64,000 nucleotides of DNA from an uncultured Agathobacter sp. (GTDB lineage Bacteria; Bacillota; Clostridia; Lachnospirales; Lachnospiraceae): the NCBI GenBank assembly GCA_934307695.1, contig CAKRCS010000001.1, positions 248,001 to 312,000 on the forward strand. The letters are read 5' to 3'. The notes beneath the pieces were generated by a model. The model made no database searches. It worked only from the letters and a program-made list of their open reading frames with translations, and was not told the origin of the DNA. Positions within the stretch are counted from its first letter, which is position 1; every line of letters starts with the position of its first letter. The position numbers and the translations under genes are program-made. Positions 34,843-44,100 of this stretch are shown here, in pieces.

Positions 34843-36126
34843 ATGAAGAAGTATCAGGAGATGAGCAGGGAAGAACTGGTCGCAGAAAAGGAAGCACTTG
34901 AGGCAGAGTACCAAAAGATCAAGGAACAAGGCTTAGCACTTGACATGTCAAGAGGAAAGCCGGGAACGGATCAGCTTGATCTTTCGCTTCCAATGATGGA
35001 TGTTTTAAACTCCAAGAGCAGCTTTAAGAGCGAGAACGGCATGGATCTGCGAAATTACGGATGTCTGGACGGTATTCCGGAAGCAAAGCGCCTGGTTGCC
35101 GGAATGATCGGCTGCAAGCCGGAAAGCGTGATCATCTATGGTAACTCCAGCCTGAATGTCATGTATGATCAGATCGCAAGAGCGATGTATGACGGCATCT
35201 GCGGCAACGAGCCGTGGAGTAAGCAGGGCGACATCAAATTCCTTTGCCCGGTACCTGGATATGACAGACATTTCGCGATCACAGAGCATTTTGGCATCAA
35301 GATGATCCCGATCGATATGCATGAGGACGGTCCGGATATGGATGCCGTAGAGTCCTATGTCAACACAGATCCACTGGTAAAGGGTATCTGGTGCGTACCA
35401 AAGTATTCCAATCCGCAGGGTGTTGTATATTCGGATGAGGTAGTACGCCGTTTCGCAGCATTAAAGCCGGCTGCAAAGGATTTCAGAATCTTCTGGGACA
35501 ATGCGTATGCGGTTCATCATCTGTACAAGGAGAATCAGGCACAGATCCTTGACATCCTTGGAGAGTGTGAGAAAGCCGGCAATCCGGATCTTGTATTAGA
35601 GTTCTGCTCCACCAGTAAGGTAACCTTCCCTGGAAGCGGAATCGCTGCTCTTGCAGCATCCGAGGCAAATCTTGCCGATATCCGCGGACAGCTTACCTTC
35701 CAGACCATCGGATATGACAAGCTCAACCAGATGCGCCATGTAGCATACTTCCATGATATCGAAGGACTGAAGGCACACATGGAAAAACAGGCGGAACTTA
35801 TCCGACCAAAGTTCGAAATGTTAAATGAACTTTTAACAAAAGAGATTGCTCCGCGAGGAATCGGTACATGGGTAAATCCTCTTGGCGGATACTTCATCAG
35901 CTTTGAGAGCCTTGAGGGATGTGCAAAGCAGATCGTTGCAAAGTGTAAGGAAGCCGGAGTTACCATGACCGGTGCCGGAGCACCATTCCCGTACGGAAAA
36001 GATCCGAAGGACAATGTCATCCGAATCGCTCCAACCTTCCCTTCTCTGGAGAATCTGACAAAAGCGGCAGAGGTATTCGTTGTTGTGGTACGTCTGGTCA
36101 GCGCAGAGAAGCTCTTAAACGACTGA
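34843..36126 (+). CDS. Aminotransferase of the Asp_aminotransf (subgroup Ic) type
   Basis: The 427-residue fold-type I PLP enzyme. Seen are LDMSRGKPGTDQLDLS at the start, the PLP-stacking stretch GNSSLNVMYD, PVPGYDRHF, FWDNAYAVHHL, and the Schiff-base Lys259 in CSTSKVTFPGSG. This pattern matches the aspartate/other aminotransferase group often annotated as YhdR- or MocR-like without a DNA-binding domain. The preferred amino acid is uncertain; aspartate-oxoglutarate transfer is most likely. AAAGGAG precedes the ATG. It ends at a hairpin terminator. Confidence 0.87.
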   Translation: MKKYQEMSREELVAEKEALEAEYQKIKEQGLALDMSRGKPGTDQLDLSLPMMDVLNSKSSFKSENGMDLRNYGCLDGIPEAKRLVAGMIGCKPESVIIYGNSSLNVMYDQIARAMYDGICGNEPWSKQGDIKFLCPVPGYDRHFAITEHFGIKMIPIDMHEDGPDMDAVESYVNTDPLVKGIWCVPKYSNPQGVVYSDEVVRRFAALKPAAKDFRIFWDNAYAVHHLYKENQAQILDILGECEKAGNPDLVLEFCSTSKVTFPGSGIAALAASEANLADIRGQLTFQTIGYDKLNQMRHVAYFHDIEGLKAHMEKQAELIRPKFEMLNELLTKEIAPRGIGTWVNPLGGYFISFESLEGCAKQIVAKCKEAGVTMTGAGAPFPYGKDPKDNVIRIAPTFPSLENLTKAAEVFVVVVRLVSAEKLLND

Positions 36127-36151
36127 TAAATATTTAAACAGGATTTAATTA

Positions 36152-36191
36152 GGAGACGAACACCATAGAAAATATGGCGTCCGTCTCTTTT
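36152..36191 (+). terminator. Terminator after the aminotransferase
   Basis: GAGACG (36153-36158) pairs with CGTCTC (36182-36187), extended by CCAT / ATGG near the loop, followed by TTTTT. Confidence 0.8.
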
Positions 36192-36590
36192 TGCGTTAAA
36201 TTGCCATCGGAATGCAAAGGGAAGAAGTTGCCATGGTAAGTGCAAAATACCGGTGAAAAACAGAAGGAAATATGTTCGGATTTAACTTTTATATTAAGAG
36301 ATAATATAGTTGAAAAACAGATAAAGACAGACAACAGATAATAAAACATAAAAAAGGCAAACAAATGACAACAGAAATTGCAGACAAACACAAAAATGCA
36401 GGATGCATTTCAAAACACAGAAAAAATATTCAGAAAAAGTTCTTTACAAACAAGAAAAAAGCATGTAAGATAAAACCACTCTTTTTTATCTGATTTCTAC
36501 CGACAATCGTCGGGAGATTCCAATTTTTTATGAATTGAATAGAGCTATGCCCTTTTCCGGTTCCGCAGAAAGCGGGGAAAGGATATTAGT
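36192..36590. other. A-rich intergenic leader of the pilus-like operon
   Basis: About 400 bases without a convincing gene. The strand is unusually A-rich from 36240 to 36480. A likely promoter lies at 36443-36471 and a small hairpin CCGAC-AATC-GTCGG at 36500-36513, in what would be a 110-base untranslated leader. Confidence 0.6.
36443..36471 (+). promoter_or_regulatory. Probable promoter of the pilus-like operon
   Basis: TTTACA (36443-36448), 17 bases, TAAGAT (36466-36471). It is the best candidate upstream of the 14-kb unit; no internal terminator is visible until after the last gene. Confidence 0.5.
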
Positions 36591-36842
36591 ATGAAAGAAA
36601 CAATCGCACACATTTTAGAGGTAGTTGTAGTAGTTATCGCTTTATTTGCAGTTATTGCCATTATCACAATGATGACGCAGACCGGAAGGCGGGACGAGAC
36701 AGGAAAGCTGGTTGGCGCCGGAGTGATCACGCAGCAGATCGATTCTACCATCGATAAGGTATTTGAAAAGACCGCCGATGCGATCGAAGGCACTTCCCTA
36801 AAGGACGATGTAGAGGGAAATGGTACCATCGATGGACAGTAG
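36591..36842 (+). CDS. 83-residue single-span membrane protein, first gene of the pilus-like operon
   Basis: One hydrophobic segment (about residues 10-28, five Val in a row) near the N-terminus is followed by a polar, partly helical tail ending in an acidic stretch. This is a pilin-like layout, but the Gly-x4-Glu prepilin cleavage motif is absent before the hydrophobic part. AAAGGA lies upstream of the ATG. Its 3' end overlaps the ATPase gene by over 20 bases, so the two are translationally linked. I recognise no family; a structural subunit or assembly factor of the adjacent machine is likely by context. Confidence 0.75.
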   Translation: MKETIAHILEVVVVVIALFAVIAIITMMTQTGRRDETGKLVGAGVITQQIDSTIDKVFEKTADAIEGTSLKDDVEGNGTIDGQ

Positions 36843-37998
36843 AAGAAAAAGCGAATGGCAGCTTACCAGAGATATATTTGGCCCTCTCTGGCAATTTGTT
36901 GCGGATGATTCGGTAACGGATATTGACTGGGACGGCGATTCCCTTTGGATCGAGTATGCGGGCGGCAGGAAGGAATGCGTCTGTCAGGAGGGGATTGATG
37001 CCCGGTTTGTGGACAACTTTACGCAGTATGTAGCCAACCATGTCGCAAGACCGTTCAATCAGGTGGAGAATACGCTGTCTGCGGAGACGGAGACGCTGCG
37101 CATCACGGTTGTACATGAGTCGCTTGCCACAAGTGGGCGCTGTTTTTCCATCCGGAAGTCGATGCCGAAGCTGCGGTTTGGTGCATTGCAGGCAGTGGAG
37201 GAGGGCTACTGTCCGGAGGCGTTTTTACATTTTCTGGTAAATTGTGTCGCAATCCGCTGCAATTTTGCATTCTGTGGGGAGCCGGGACATGGCAAAACGG
37301 AATGTGCCAAATTCCTATCGACCTTCATTGCGCCCACGGACAAGGTGATCACCGTGGAGGATACACTGGAATGGCATTATAAGAAGATCAATCCCGGAAA
37401 GCGTGCAGATGAGATCAAGATCGGCTCGGAGGAAGAATACCCAAAGGCAATCAAGGTTGCACTGCGCTTAAATCCTACCTGGCTGATGCTTTCCGAGGCG
37501 AGATCGACAGAGGTGCAGTATCTGGTGGAGGGCTGGAGTACCGGAGTGCATGGAATGACGACCATCCACACAAGTGATGTGAGGAAAATCCCGGATCGCG
37601 TTGTCAATATGATGGGACAGGGAATCGAATCCGAGCGCATGGTCAATAACATCTATACCCATCTGGATCTGGGAATATTGCTGGAGCGCACAACAGACTC
37701 CAATGGAAGGATGCAGAGAAAAATTACGCAGGCAGCTATTTTTGAACGGCAGGGGGATCGGAATGTCTGCACCCTTCTGATGGAAAACGGGGTGTTTATG
37801 AAGTCTGCGATTCCGGAATCCATCCTCTTTCGGATGAAAAAAGCAGGAATACGGAATGCCTGCAGCTCTGCGCTCCTGCAGGAACGGTTTCGTCAGGAGA
37901 AAATGGGGAACTTTTACGGAATGGAGGAACAGGCAGGATGGGAGATTACATCAGGCTCTATAAGGGCAGTTGCGGAAGAAGTAAGCGGGATCTATTAA
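36820..37998 (+). CDS. Tad/CpaF-like (GspE-type) secretion ATPase
   Basis: Cytoplasmic motor ATPase of 392 residues for a type IV pilus or type II secretion-like machine. An N-terminal domain (VTDIDWDGDSLWIEYAGG, then RISI-like segments) is typical of CpaF/TadA. Walker A is GEPGHGKTE from residue 153, the Asp-box region lies around EDTLEWHY, Walker B LMLSEAR near 220-227, and the His-box GVHGMTTIHTSD near 244-255. It is somewhat shorter than usual TadA. Start choice between ATG 36820 and ATG 36832 is unsettled. It overlaps both neighbours, pointing to one operon. Confidence 0.88.
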   Translation: MVPSMDSRRKSEWQLTRDIFGPLWQFVADDSVTDIDWDGDSLWIEYAGGRKECVCQEGIDARFVDNFTQYVANHVARPFNQVENTLSAETETLRITVVHESLATSGRCFSIRKSMPKLRFGALQAVEEGYCPEAFLHFLVNCVAIRCNFAFCGEPGHGKTECAKFLSTFIAPTDKVITVEDTLEWHYKKINPGKRADEIKIGSEEEYPKAIKVALRLNPTWLMLSEARSTEVQYLVEGWSTGVHGMTTIHTSDVRKIPDRVVNMMGQGIESERMVNNIYTHLDLGILLERTTDSNGRMQRKITQAAIFERQGDRNVCTLLMENGVFMKSAIPESILFRMKKAGIRNACSSALLQERFRQEKMGNFYGMEEQAGWEITSGSIRAVAEEVSGIY

Positions 37999-39341
37999 AA
38001 GAAGAACATCTGGCAGAATGGCACGAAAAGGTCTATCTGCTGCCGGTTTTTATCGGAGGAAGCCTGTTATGCGTATGGCTGTTTCAACTGCGGCTTATCT
38101 ACATAGGCATTCTGCTGATAGGCGCGGTGGCGGCATCGGCTGCCATAGGGCGCGCCTGTCAGACGGAGGCGGCGGAGCAGCAGAAGTTTTCCGATGTCAA
38201 CAGCTATATGCAGCAGTTTATGAGCGCAATGGTCCTGCACCGGAGAATCGCAGCGGCACTGGGGGAGGTGTACATTACATTTCCTGAGGGAAGGATGCAT
38301 GACACGTTACAGGAGATGCTTTGGATGATCCGAAGGTCAGATGATCCGATCCGCGCAGAGAAGCAGGCGTTTTCTTACATGCAGGAGCAGTATCCGGAGG
38401 CACAGCTTCGCCTTGTCCACGATTTTGCCCTTAGCATAGAGAGCAGAGGAGGGGATTTTGCAGCAGAGATGGAGCTTTTGGGAAGCATGCGCCAAAGGCA
38501 CGAAAAGCGTGTGGAGCATTGCCAGAGCAACATGAAAGTAACCGCATATATGTCGGTACTTTTGTATGTTGTGATGATTTTTGTCTGCGTGCTGGTCCAG
38601 CGGATGATGCCCCGCCAGTTGTCTGTCCTCTCCATGACCTTATCCCAGGTCAGTGAGGTGACGATGGTTCTGGTGTTTTATTTTTTCCTGTATATGGTAA
38701 TTCGCAATACCGCAAAAGGATGGATGCGGCAGGAACGGCAGATGAGCGCCCAACGGGCAAAGAAGCTGTATGCCTATATTTACAAGTGGCGTCCGGGCGG
38801 CAGGGCAAGAACTACGGGGATTGGAAAATGGCTGTTTGGTCACAGGCTCGTCTACCGGATACGTTTGCACATCGCAAGGAAGGAGGTCTGCCGGATGGTG
38901 CCGAGATGGCTGTTTGACGTATGTCTTCTTATGCAAAAATACAATATCACGGTGTCCATCACGGAATCGCTTCGGACTGCACCTGCAATCTTAAGAAAAG
39001 AAATCCAGAAGCTGCTCGAACAGCTGCGTAGAGATCCTTCGGATGTAAAGGCGTATGCCCGGTTTTGTGAATGGTATGGGATTCCTGGGGTGACGCAGAC
39101 CATGCGGATGTTTATGGCGATGCAGAATGGAACGACAGGAGATACAAAGCTTCTGATGGAGCAGTTGATCGGGCACAACATGAATATGCTCGATGAAATG
39201 GACGAAAAGGAAGCCAATCTTTTGGACGCGGTCAATGTCAGATACCATATTTACCCGATGATACCGGGAGCTATTGTCATGGCGGGGTATCTGTTCAGTA
39301 TGGTCATGCGCATCTTTTCAACGATGTCGTCACTTATTTAG
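37938..39341 (+). CDS. Inner-membrane platform protein with two GspF/TadB-TadC-like halves
   Basis: The 467-residue membrane protein. After two N-terminal membrane segments (about residues 30-65) a cytoplasmic helical domain (about 70-205, with RRIAAALGEVYITFP and IESRGGDFAAEMELLG) is followed by two more segments. A second similar helical domain (about 320-435, KYNITVSITESLRTAP.. MQNGTTGDTKLLMEQL) and a last segment follow. This layout looks like TadB and TadC joined in one chain. It should anchor the ATPase and extrude subunits. The ATG lies inside the end of the ATPase gene behind GGAGG. The role is inferred from layout and context. Confidence 0.8.
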   Translation: MGDYIRLYKGSCGRSKRDLLKEEHLAEWHEKVYLLPVFIGGSLLCVWLFQLRLIYIGILLIGAVAASAAIGRACQTEAAEQQKFSDVNSYMQQFMSAMVLHRRIAAALGEVYITFPEGRMHDTLQEMLWMIRRSDDPIRAEKQAFSYMQEQYPEAQLRLVHDFALSIESRGGDFAAEMELLGSMRQRHEKRVEHCQSNMKVTAYMSVLLYVVMIFVCVLVQRMMPRQLSVLSMTLSQVSEVTMVLVFYFFLYMVIRNTAKGWMRQERQMSAQRAKKLYAYIYKWRPGGRARTTGIGKWLFGHRLVYRIRLHIARKEVCRMVPRWLFDVCLLMQKYNITVSITESLRTAPAILRKEIQKLLEQLRRDPSDVKAYARFCEWYGIPGVTQTMRMFMAMQNGTTGDTKLLMEQLIGHNMNMLDEMDEKEANLLDAVNVRYHIYPMIPGAIVMAGYLFSMVMRIFSTMSSLI

Positions 39342-39350
39342 GAGGTGCGG

Positions 39351-39692
39351 ATGGAAGCTATCTGGAAAGCAATACTTGGCGTTTTTATCAGCGCGATGAT
39401 CATTTTCTCCGGCGTAGCAATACTTGGTGCCAACAATGCGGCAGCGGAAGCGGAGCACTATCTGTATGCTGTTGCGGGCGAGATCAGTGCAGCTAATTTC
39501 GCGGAGGAAGTGCGCCTGCGAAAAATAGAAGAGGCAAAGGGCTATGACTATGCGCTCTCGGTAAAACTATCCGGGGATGCGGTTGAGGACGCGTTTTATA
39601 CGGGCTATGCGATCCTGACCATGGAATACCCGTATGATGTGCCGCTGATCGGGTTACATAGCGTGCAGCGAAAGCAGCTGATCGTGTATTAG
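39351..39692 (+). CDS. 113-residue membrane-anchored pilin-like protein
   Basis: An N-terminal hydrophobic segment (about residues 7-30) runs into a helix with AAAEAEHYLYAVAGEISAANF and then a small C-terminal beta domain. This is the shape of a minor pilin or pseudopilin, but no standard prepilin peptidase site is visible. GGAGGT precedes the ATG; a GTG six bases earlier lies within the ribosome site and is rejected. It lies 9 bases after the platform protein and within the operon. No family recognised. Confidence 0.75.
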   Translation: MEAIWKAILGVFISAMIIFSGVAILGANNAAAEAEHYLYAVAGEISAANFAEEVRLRKIEEAKGYDYALSVKLSGDAVEDAFYTGYAILTMEYPYDVPLIGLHSVQRKQLIVY

Positions 39693-39701
39693 GAGGATGC
39701 T

Positions 39702-39809
39702 ATGAAAAAATGGGTAGAAATGATCGGTGAGACCGTGTGGTATGTATTGATCTTTGGCGTGGCGTGTGGCGTGCTAGGGGAATGGTATGTACGCCTGACT
39801 GCTTATTGA
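39702..39809 (+). CDS. 35-residue membrane peptide of the pilus-like operon
   Basis: Tiny protein with one hydrophobic helix (about residues 12-26, VWYVLIFGVACGVLG) and aromatic flanks. AGGAGG lies 6 bases before the ATG and the gene sits 9 bases after its neighbour and 9 before the next, so the operon spacing supports it. No family recognised; perhaps an assembly subunit. Confidence 0.7.
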   Translation: MKKWVEMIGETVWYVLIFGVACGVLGEWYVRLTAY

Positions 39810-39818
39810 GGAGGAGAA

Positions 39819-39974
39819 ATGCAGTATACAGTAGAGGAAATCTTGGATTTGATCGCGGAAGCAATCGGGGCAATATGTTTGATCGTCCTTTTCCAGCAAT
39901 TTGTCATGGGAGGGATGGCTTGCTGCCTATCCCGGATGATCACGATTATGCTTACGCAGGTGTTAGGAGGCTGA
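39819..39974 (+). CDS. 51-residue hydrophobic peptide of the pilus-like operon
   Basis: The peptide starts with an acidic helix MQYTVEEILDLIAEAIG and continues as one or two hydrophobic stretches containing a CC pair. GAGGAG precedes the ATG. It stops one base before the TTG of the next gene. The compact spacing argues that it is translated. It could be a small pilin-like subunit; function is unassigned. Confidence 0.7.
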   Translation: MQYTVEEILDLIAEAIGAICLIVLFQQFVMGGMACCLSRMITIMLTQVLGG

Positions 39975-39975
39975 A

Positions 39976-40509
39976 TTGGAGCGGACGATTCGATTGGTTC
40001 TGGAAATGACTGTAACCGGGATCATGGTTGTGTTTTTACTGACGTATCTCCTACGGGGGGATATCCGGGGCAGAAGCGGTGTATGGGAGGGAATGCAGAC
40101 AATCGCAATTCCGGTTGCCGGAAACATGGATATGGAGTTTGGCAATACAGATGGAAATGGTGCCGGACAGATTCCTGAAGTTTTTCTGGAGGGGGGACAA
40201 TGTGTACCCAACCGGGAATATTTACTTTGTGAATTATTTCCCAATTCGCTGCAGCAAACGGTATATCTGAAGCTGGAGGAGGTGTGCATGGCACAAAAAC
40301 CGGTATTAGCCAGAGGAAATTTGGAAGAACTGTCGCAGGAGGAGAATCCTGCGGCGGCACTGTACGACAGTGCGACGGACACACTTTGGTTTACACGTCC
40401 GGGAACGTATCGGGTGAGCCTTATCGTGGGGACACAATATGGAAGAAAGCCGAGCCGCCGGGTCTTTATGACCGTTCCGGTAGTATCCGGCGAAGCACTG
40501 ATGGAATAG
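39976..40509 (+). CDS. 177-residue membrane-anchored protein with Ig-like end
   Basis: Starts with TTG behind AGGAGG (5-base gap), giving a short N-terminus, one membrane helix (about residues 7-27) and an extracytoplasmic region. The last 60 residues (TLWFTRPGTYRVSLIVGTQYG..RVFMTVPV) resemble an Ig-like or PKD strand pattern. This would suit an outward-facing minor subunit of the machine. No named family is recognised. Confidence 0.75.
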   Translation: MERTIRLVLEMTVTGIMVVFLLTYLLRGDIRGRSGVWEGMQTIAIPVAGNMDMEFGNTDGNGAGQIPEVFLEGGQCVPNREYLLCELFPNSLQQTVYLKLEEVCMAQKPVLARGNLEELSQEENPAAALYDSATDTLWFTRPGTYRVSLIVGTQYGRKPSRRVFMTVPVVSGEALME

Positions 40510-40520
40510 GGGGGAAGGCA

Positions 40521-41126
40521 ATGCGGAATATTGTTATGGGAGTTTGTGCGATCGGCTTCTTTTTATTGGTTCTGCTGGTCGGCGGAACAGTCTCCATGCG
40601 TCAGAAGCGTGAGACGGAGCTGGAGGCTGCGGTAAATCTTGCCATGGAACAGGCACTGCAAAGTGTTGTCTACGATGACGGGGACTCCCCGGAGGACGAT
40701 GAGAAGCTATGTGTGATGTTTGAGGAGCTTTTGATCGCCCAGCTATCGGCAAACGCAGCCTACCGCATCGACATTCTTGATGCCAGCGCGCAAAAAGGGC
40801 TGCTGAGTGCAACGGTGACGGAGCGCTATGCGCACACAAACGGAAGAAAGGGCTGCATAACGGTTCAAAAGACGGCAATCTGTGAGCAGACGGCAAAGAA
40901 AAATAAATATGGATACCGGACGCTTACCTTTTATGTGGGAGAACAGATCTTCCGCAGGTATGAGCTGGGTACAGGGAGTACATTGCCGGTACCCGGCACC
41001 CCGCAAGAGGAAGGCAGGATATTTTCCGGCTGGAGAAACCTTACAGATGGAAAGTTTTATCAGGCGCAGGAATTACAGGAGATGGTCTTAGATGAGGACA
41101 TGGATTTCTATGCGCAGTGGCAATGA
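40521..41126 (+). CDS. 201-residue membrane-anchored protein ending in an InlB repeat
   Basis: An N-terminal membrane helix (about residues 4-24) is followed by a helical region and a beta region. The last 55 residues form one InlB/Flg_new repeat: EQIFRRYELGTGSTLPVP, GRIFSGWRN, and DMDFYAQW. The same repeat type builds the two giant proteins encoded next, so this small pilin-like protein is a physical link between the machine and its probable clients. A G-rich GGGGAAGG site precedes the ATG; the longer frame upstream is out of operon logic. Confidence 0.85.
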   Translation: MRNIVMGVCAIGFFLLVLLVGGTVSMRQKRETELEAAVNLAMEQALQSVVYDDGDSPEDDEKLCVMFEELLIAQLSANAAYRIDILDASAQKGLLSATVTERYAHTNGRKGCITVQKTAICEQTAKKNKYGYRTLTFYVGEQIFRRYELGTGSTLPVPGTPQEEGRIFSGWRNLTDGKFYQAQELQEMVLDEDMDFYAQWQ

Positions 41127-41144
41127 GACAGAGAAGGGGGATAT

Positions 41145-44100
41145 ATGAGACATGTGAGACTATGGGTGGCAGCAGGATGGATACTGCTGTGTGTGTTGGG
41201 GATTGGAGGAATGGTATGCAATCAGAGGGTGCAGGCTGCCATAACAAACAGTGGCATAGTATCCGGTGTGCCGGCATACCGCTCGGCTTGCGGAACACCG
41301 GAGGATGTAAGTGCGGGCGGCTACGCGGATGCGGTCATTTACAACGACCGCGTATGTAACGGAAAGAGCAGTACATGGCAATTTAAAAATGGATATGTGT
41401 TTTGGTCAACGAGGGCGAAAGCTGCCGCGAACCAAAAGACGACGCTGTACCGTTCGATCGGGTGGGATATTACGTTTTCTGCGGATTTAAACGGAAATAA
41501 CCGGATCGATTCCGATGAGAAAATTACAATTTCTGTGGCAAGAACCATAAACGGCGCGTATCTTCCACAGATGAATTACTACTATATCAATTATCAGGAG
41601 AAAGAAACGGACGGACAGCTTTATAAGTACAGCCTGTATGCGATGTCATACGACCGGCTGCAGGAGCTTGCAGCCAACCATGAGGCGGCAGAGAAGGGCG
41701 GAAAAACACCTGTTACGACAGCAATATTTCATAATCCCAATGTCAATATTTCAATCGACGCCATTATGACGACCGTGGAACGCGATGCTTATGGAAATGA
41801 GACGTTAAACGGAGCAATCCGTACGGAGAACGGAACCGGAGCGTCGGCGGTAAGACAGGATGCGACCGGTTCTGTCACAACGAGCGGGACAGTCTACCAT
41901 TGCAACGATCCGAAGGATTACGGACAGCTTGTGGAGCGCTTTAATGAGGCGAGCATATCAACTTACAGAAACAGCGGAACAGTTCATAATTACAGACTAA
42001 AGCTGGAGTTTTATGTAGACAAAAAGATGTACGATGCCGACGGAAGTAACGGCTGGTCGATCCGCGAGGATAACGGGCAGATTTATTATAAAGGAAAGCC
42101 ATACACGCAGAGTATATCCCTATGGGAGACGACAAGGATTCCGGATCTGAAGGAGTTTGTGTCCATGGACGGATACCGTCTGACCGGCTCGTGGAGATGT
42201 GGGGATAGTGCGTGCTATGTGAATGAGCAGGAAATTTATCACACGACGTATCTGGCACAATATGCAGATTATCCAAGATACGTCTCCAACATTTTTGAGG
42301 GAAACGGAGTCCTGCGGCTGTATGCGGATTCTGCCGTGTCATGGAAGGAGAATGAGTACCGCATCGAGTATTATTCCAAAGCAAAAGAAAATCAGTCCTT
42401 TTATCAGAAGGTTGCAACGCAGATCTGCCAATACGGGCAGGAGTACCGGATCTATGACACCGGTAATACATCAGCACCGGATATCGATGGAGTGGAACTT
42501 TTGTATTGGACACAAGGTGTGGAGCCGGATGCAAAAAAGATAAGTCCGGGAACTAAATTTTCCGGCAGAGACTTTTCCGTAACAAAAGGGAATGATGGAA
42601 AAGTGATCAAGCTATATGCTGTGTGGGGCGTGCAGTCCTACACGATCACCTGCAAGGAGAACTGTCCGGTGGGGAAGAATGCATCCCAGTATTTCTACGA
42701 GATATATGGATTGGGATTTACGATGGATGCAACGCTTGCCGCGACAAAGACATCAACCGATCCGTTTTTCTGGAAGAGTCAGGGGAATCTGACCGACACG
42801 GCGAATCTGAATGTGCAGATGCCGAAGCAGGATGGGTATATATGGAACGGATTCTGGGACAAGAAGGTGAAACGGCAGTATATTACGCCCGATGGAAAAA
42901 TCCTGTTCGATTCCGCAAAGACTTTTGAGGCGGATACAACAATCTATGGGGACTGGCGGAAAAACTATACGCTCACTGTGATGTACCGGTTGGGAGATGC
43001 GGTCAGCATCCAGACAAATGAAAGCGGCTATGGAATGGATTCCAACGGTTTTTTAACGGTAAAGGGCAAGACGGTTACGAAGCAATATCTTGCCACAGAT
43101 ACGGTCACCGTGCAAAAAATCCCGGACTGCATCGAGCGTAGTGGATGCACGAGACCGTCAAAATGGCAGATTGAAGATACCGGAGAACTTGTCTTGGGCG
43201 GCGGGAGTTATTCCGCAAAGGTGCTTGCTAAGAAAGCGGGAGGTAATCTGGACAGGGAGAATGTCACGGCAATCCTACAACTGCCGTGGAGTGAATTTCC
43301 GTATTATGTTGATTATTATTTTAAGAATGCTTCGACCGGAAAGTATGAGATAAAAGCATCACAGCAGTGCAGGTATGGGAAAAACTACCGCTTCTATTCC
43401 GAACAGCAGGCGGAGGCGGTAAAGGCTCCGGCAGATAAAGTATTTAAGGGATGGAGCACGACAAAAGGAAGCGGCCGTGTCGATTATCCGGCAAAGACGG
43501 TGTTTTGCAATCTGGCAGCGAAGGAAAATCAGAGAGTCCGATTGTACGCAGTGTGGGGATCACTTACCGCGGAGATCCTGTTAAGTGGAAACTGCCCGGC
43601 AGATTCACAGAATCCGGTTGCGATGGGAAGCAACGGCATCCGCTATGTCATAGGAGAGGGCTTTATCCCGGAGGATGGAACACAGATTCCGCATAAGAAC
43701 TGTAAAATCCGCATACCAACCTGTGAGGGGTATGTCTTTACAGGCTTTTTTGATGCGCAAAAAGGTGGAACGCAGATGGTAGATCCGACAGGGGCGGTCA
43801 CAAGTGCCGTGTCGGTCGAAAAGCGCTACGGAACCTTCTATGCACAGTGGGAGCAGAAAACATACCGGATCACCTGTCATGCAAATGGCGGCAGATACGA
43901 AGCAAGCAGTTGGGGGAATGAACAGACCATCAGCCGGGCAGGGGTGATATATGGAAATTTCCTGCCGGCGATGATCGCTCCAAAAAGAAACGGATATTCG
44001 TTTGCCGGATACAGACGCAGTGGTGACGACACCGATAGTTTGTGGTACAACCGCTTTTTAAATTCCGGAAACCGGAGATATTGTGTGGCTTATGATGTGG

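Noticed and set aside
36365..36493. Possible 42-residue Lys-rich peptide before the pilus-like operon
   Set aside because: The region is A-rich so Lys codons are expected by chance, the ribosome site is poor, and the frame overlaps the best promoter of the operon.
36500..36513. Hairpin CCGAC-AATC-GTCGG as a riboswitch or sigma-28 promoter part
   Set aside because: Only 5-bp arms; no TAAA at the proper distance and no conserved riboswitch core nearby.
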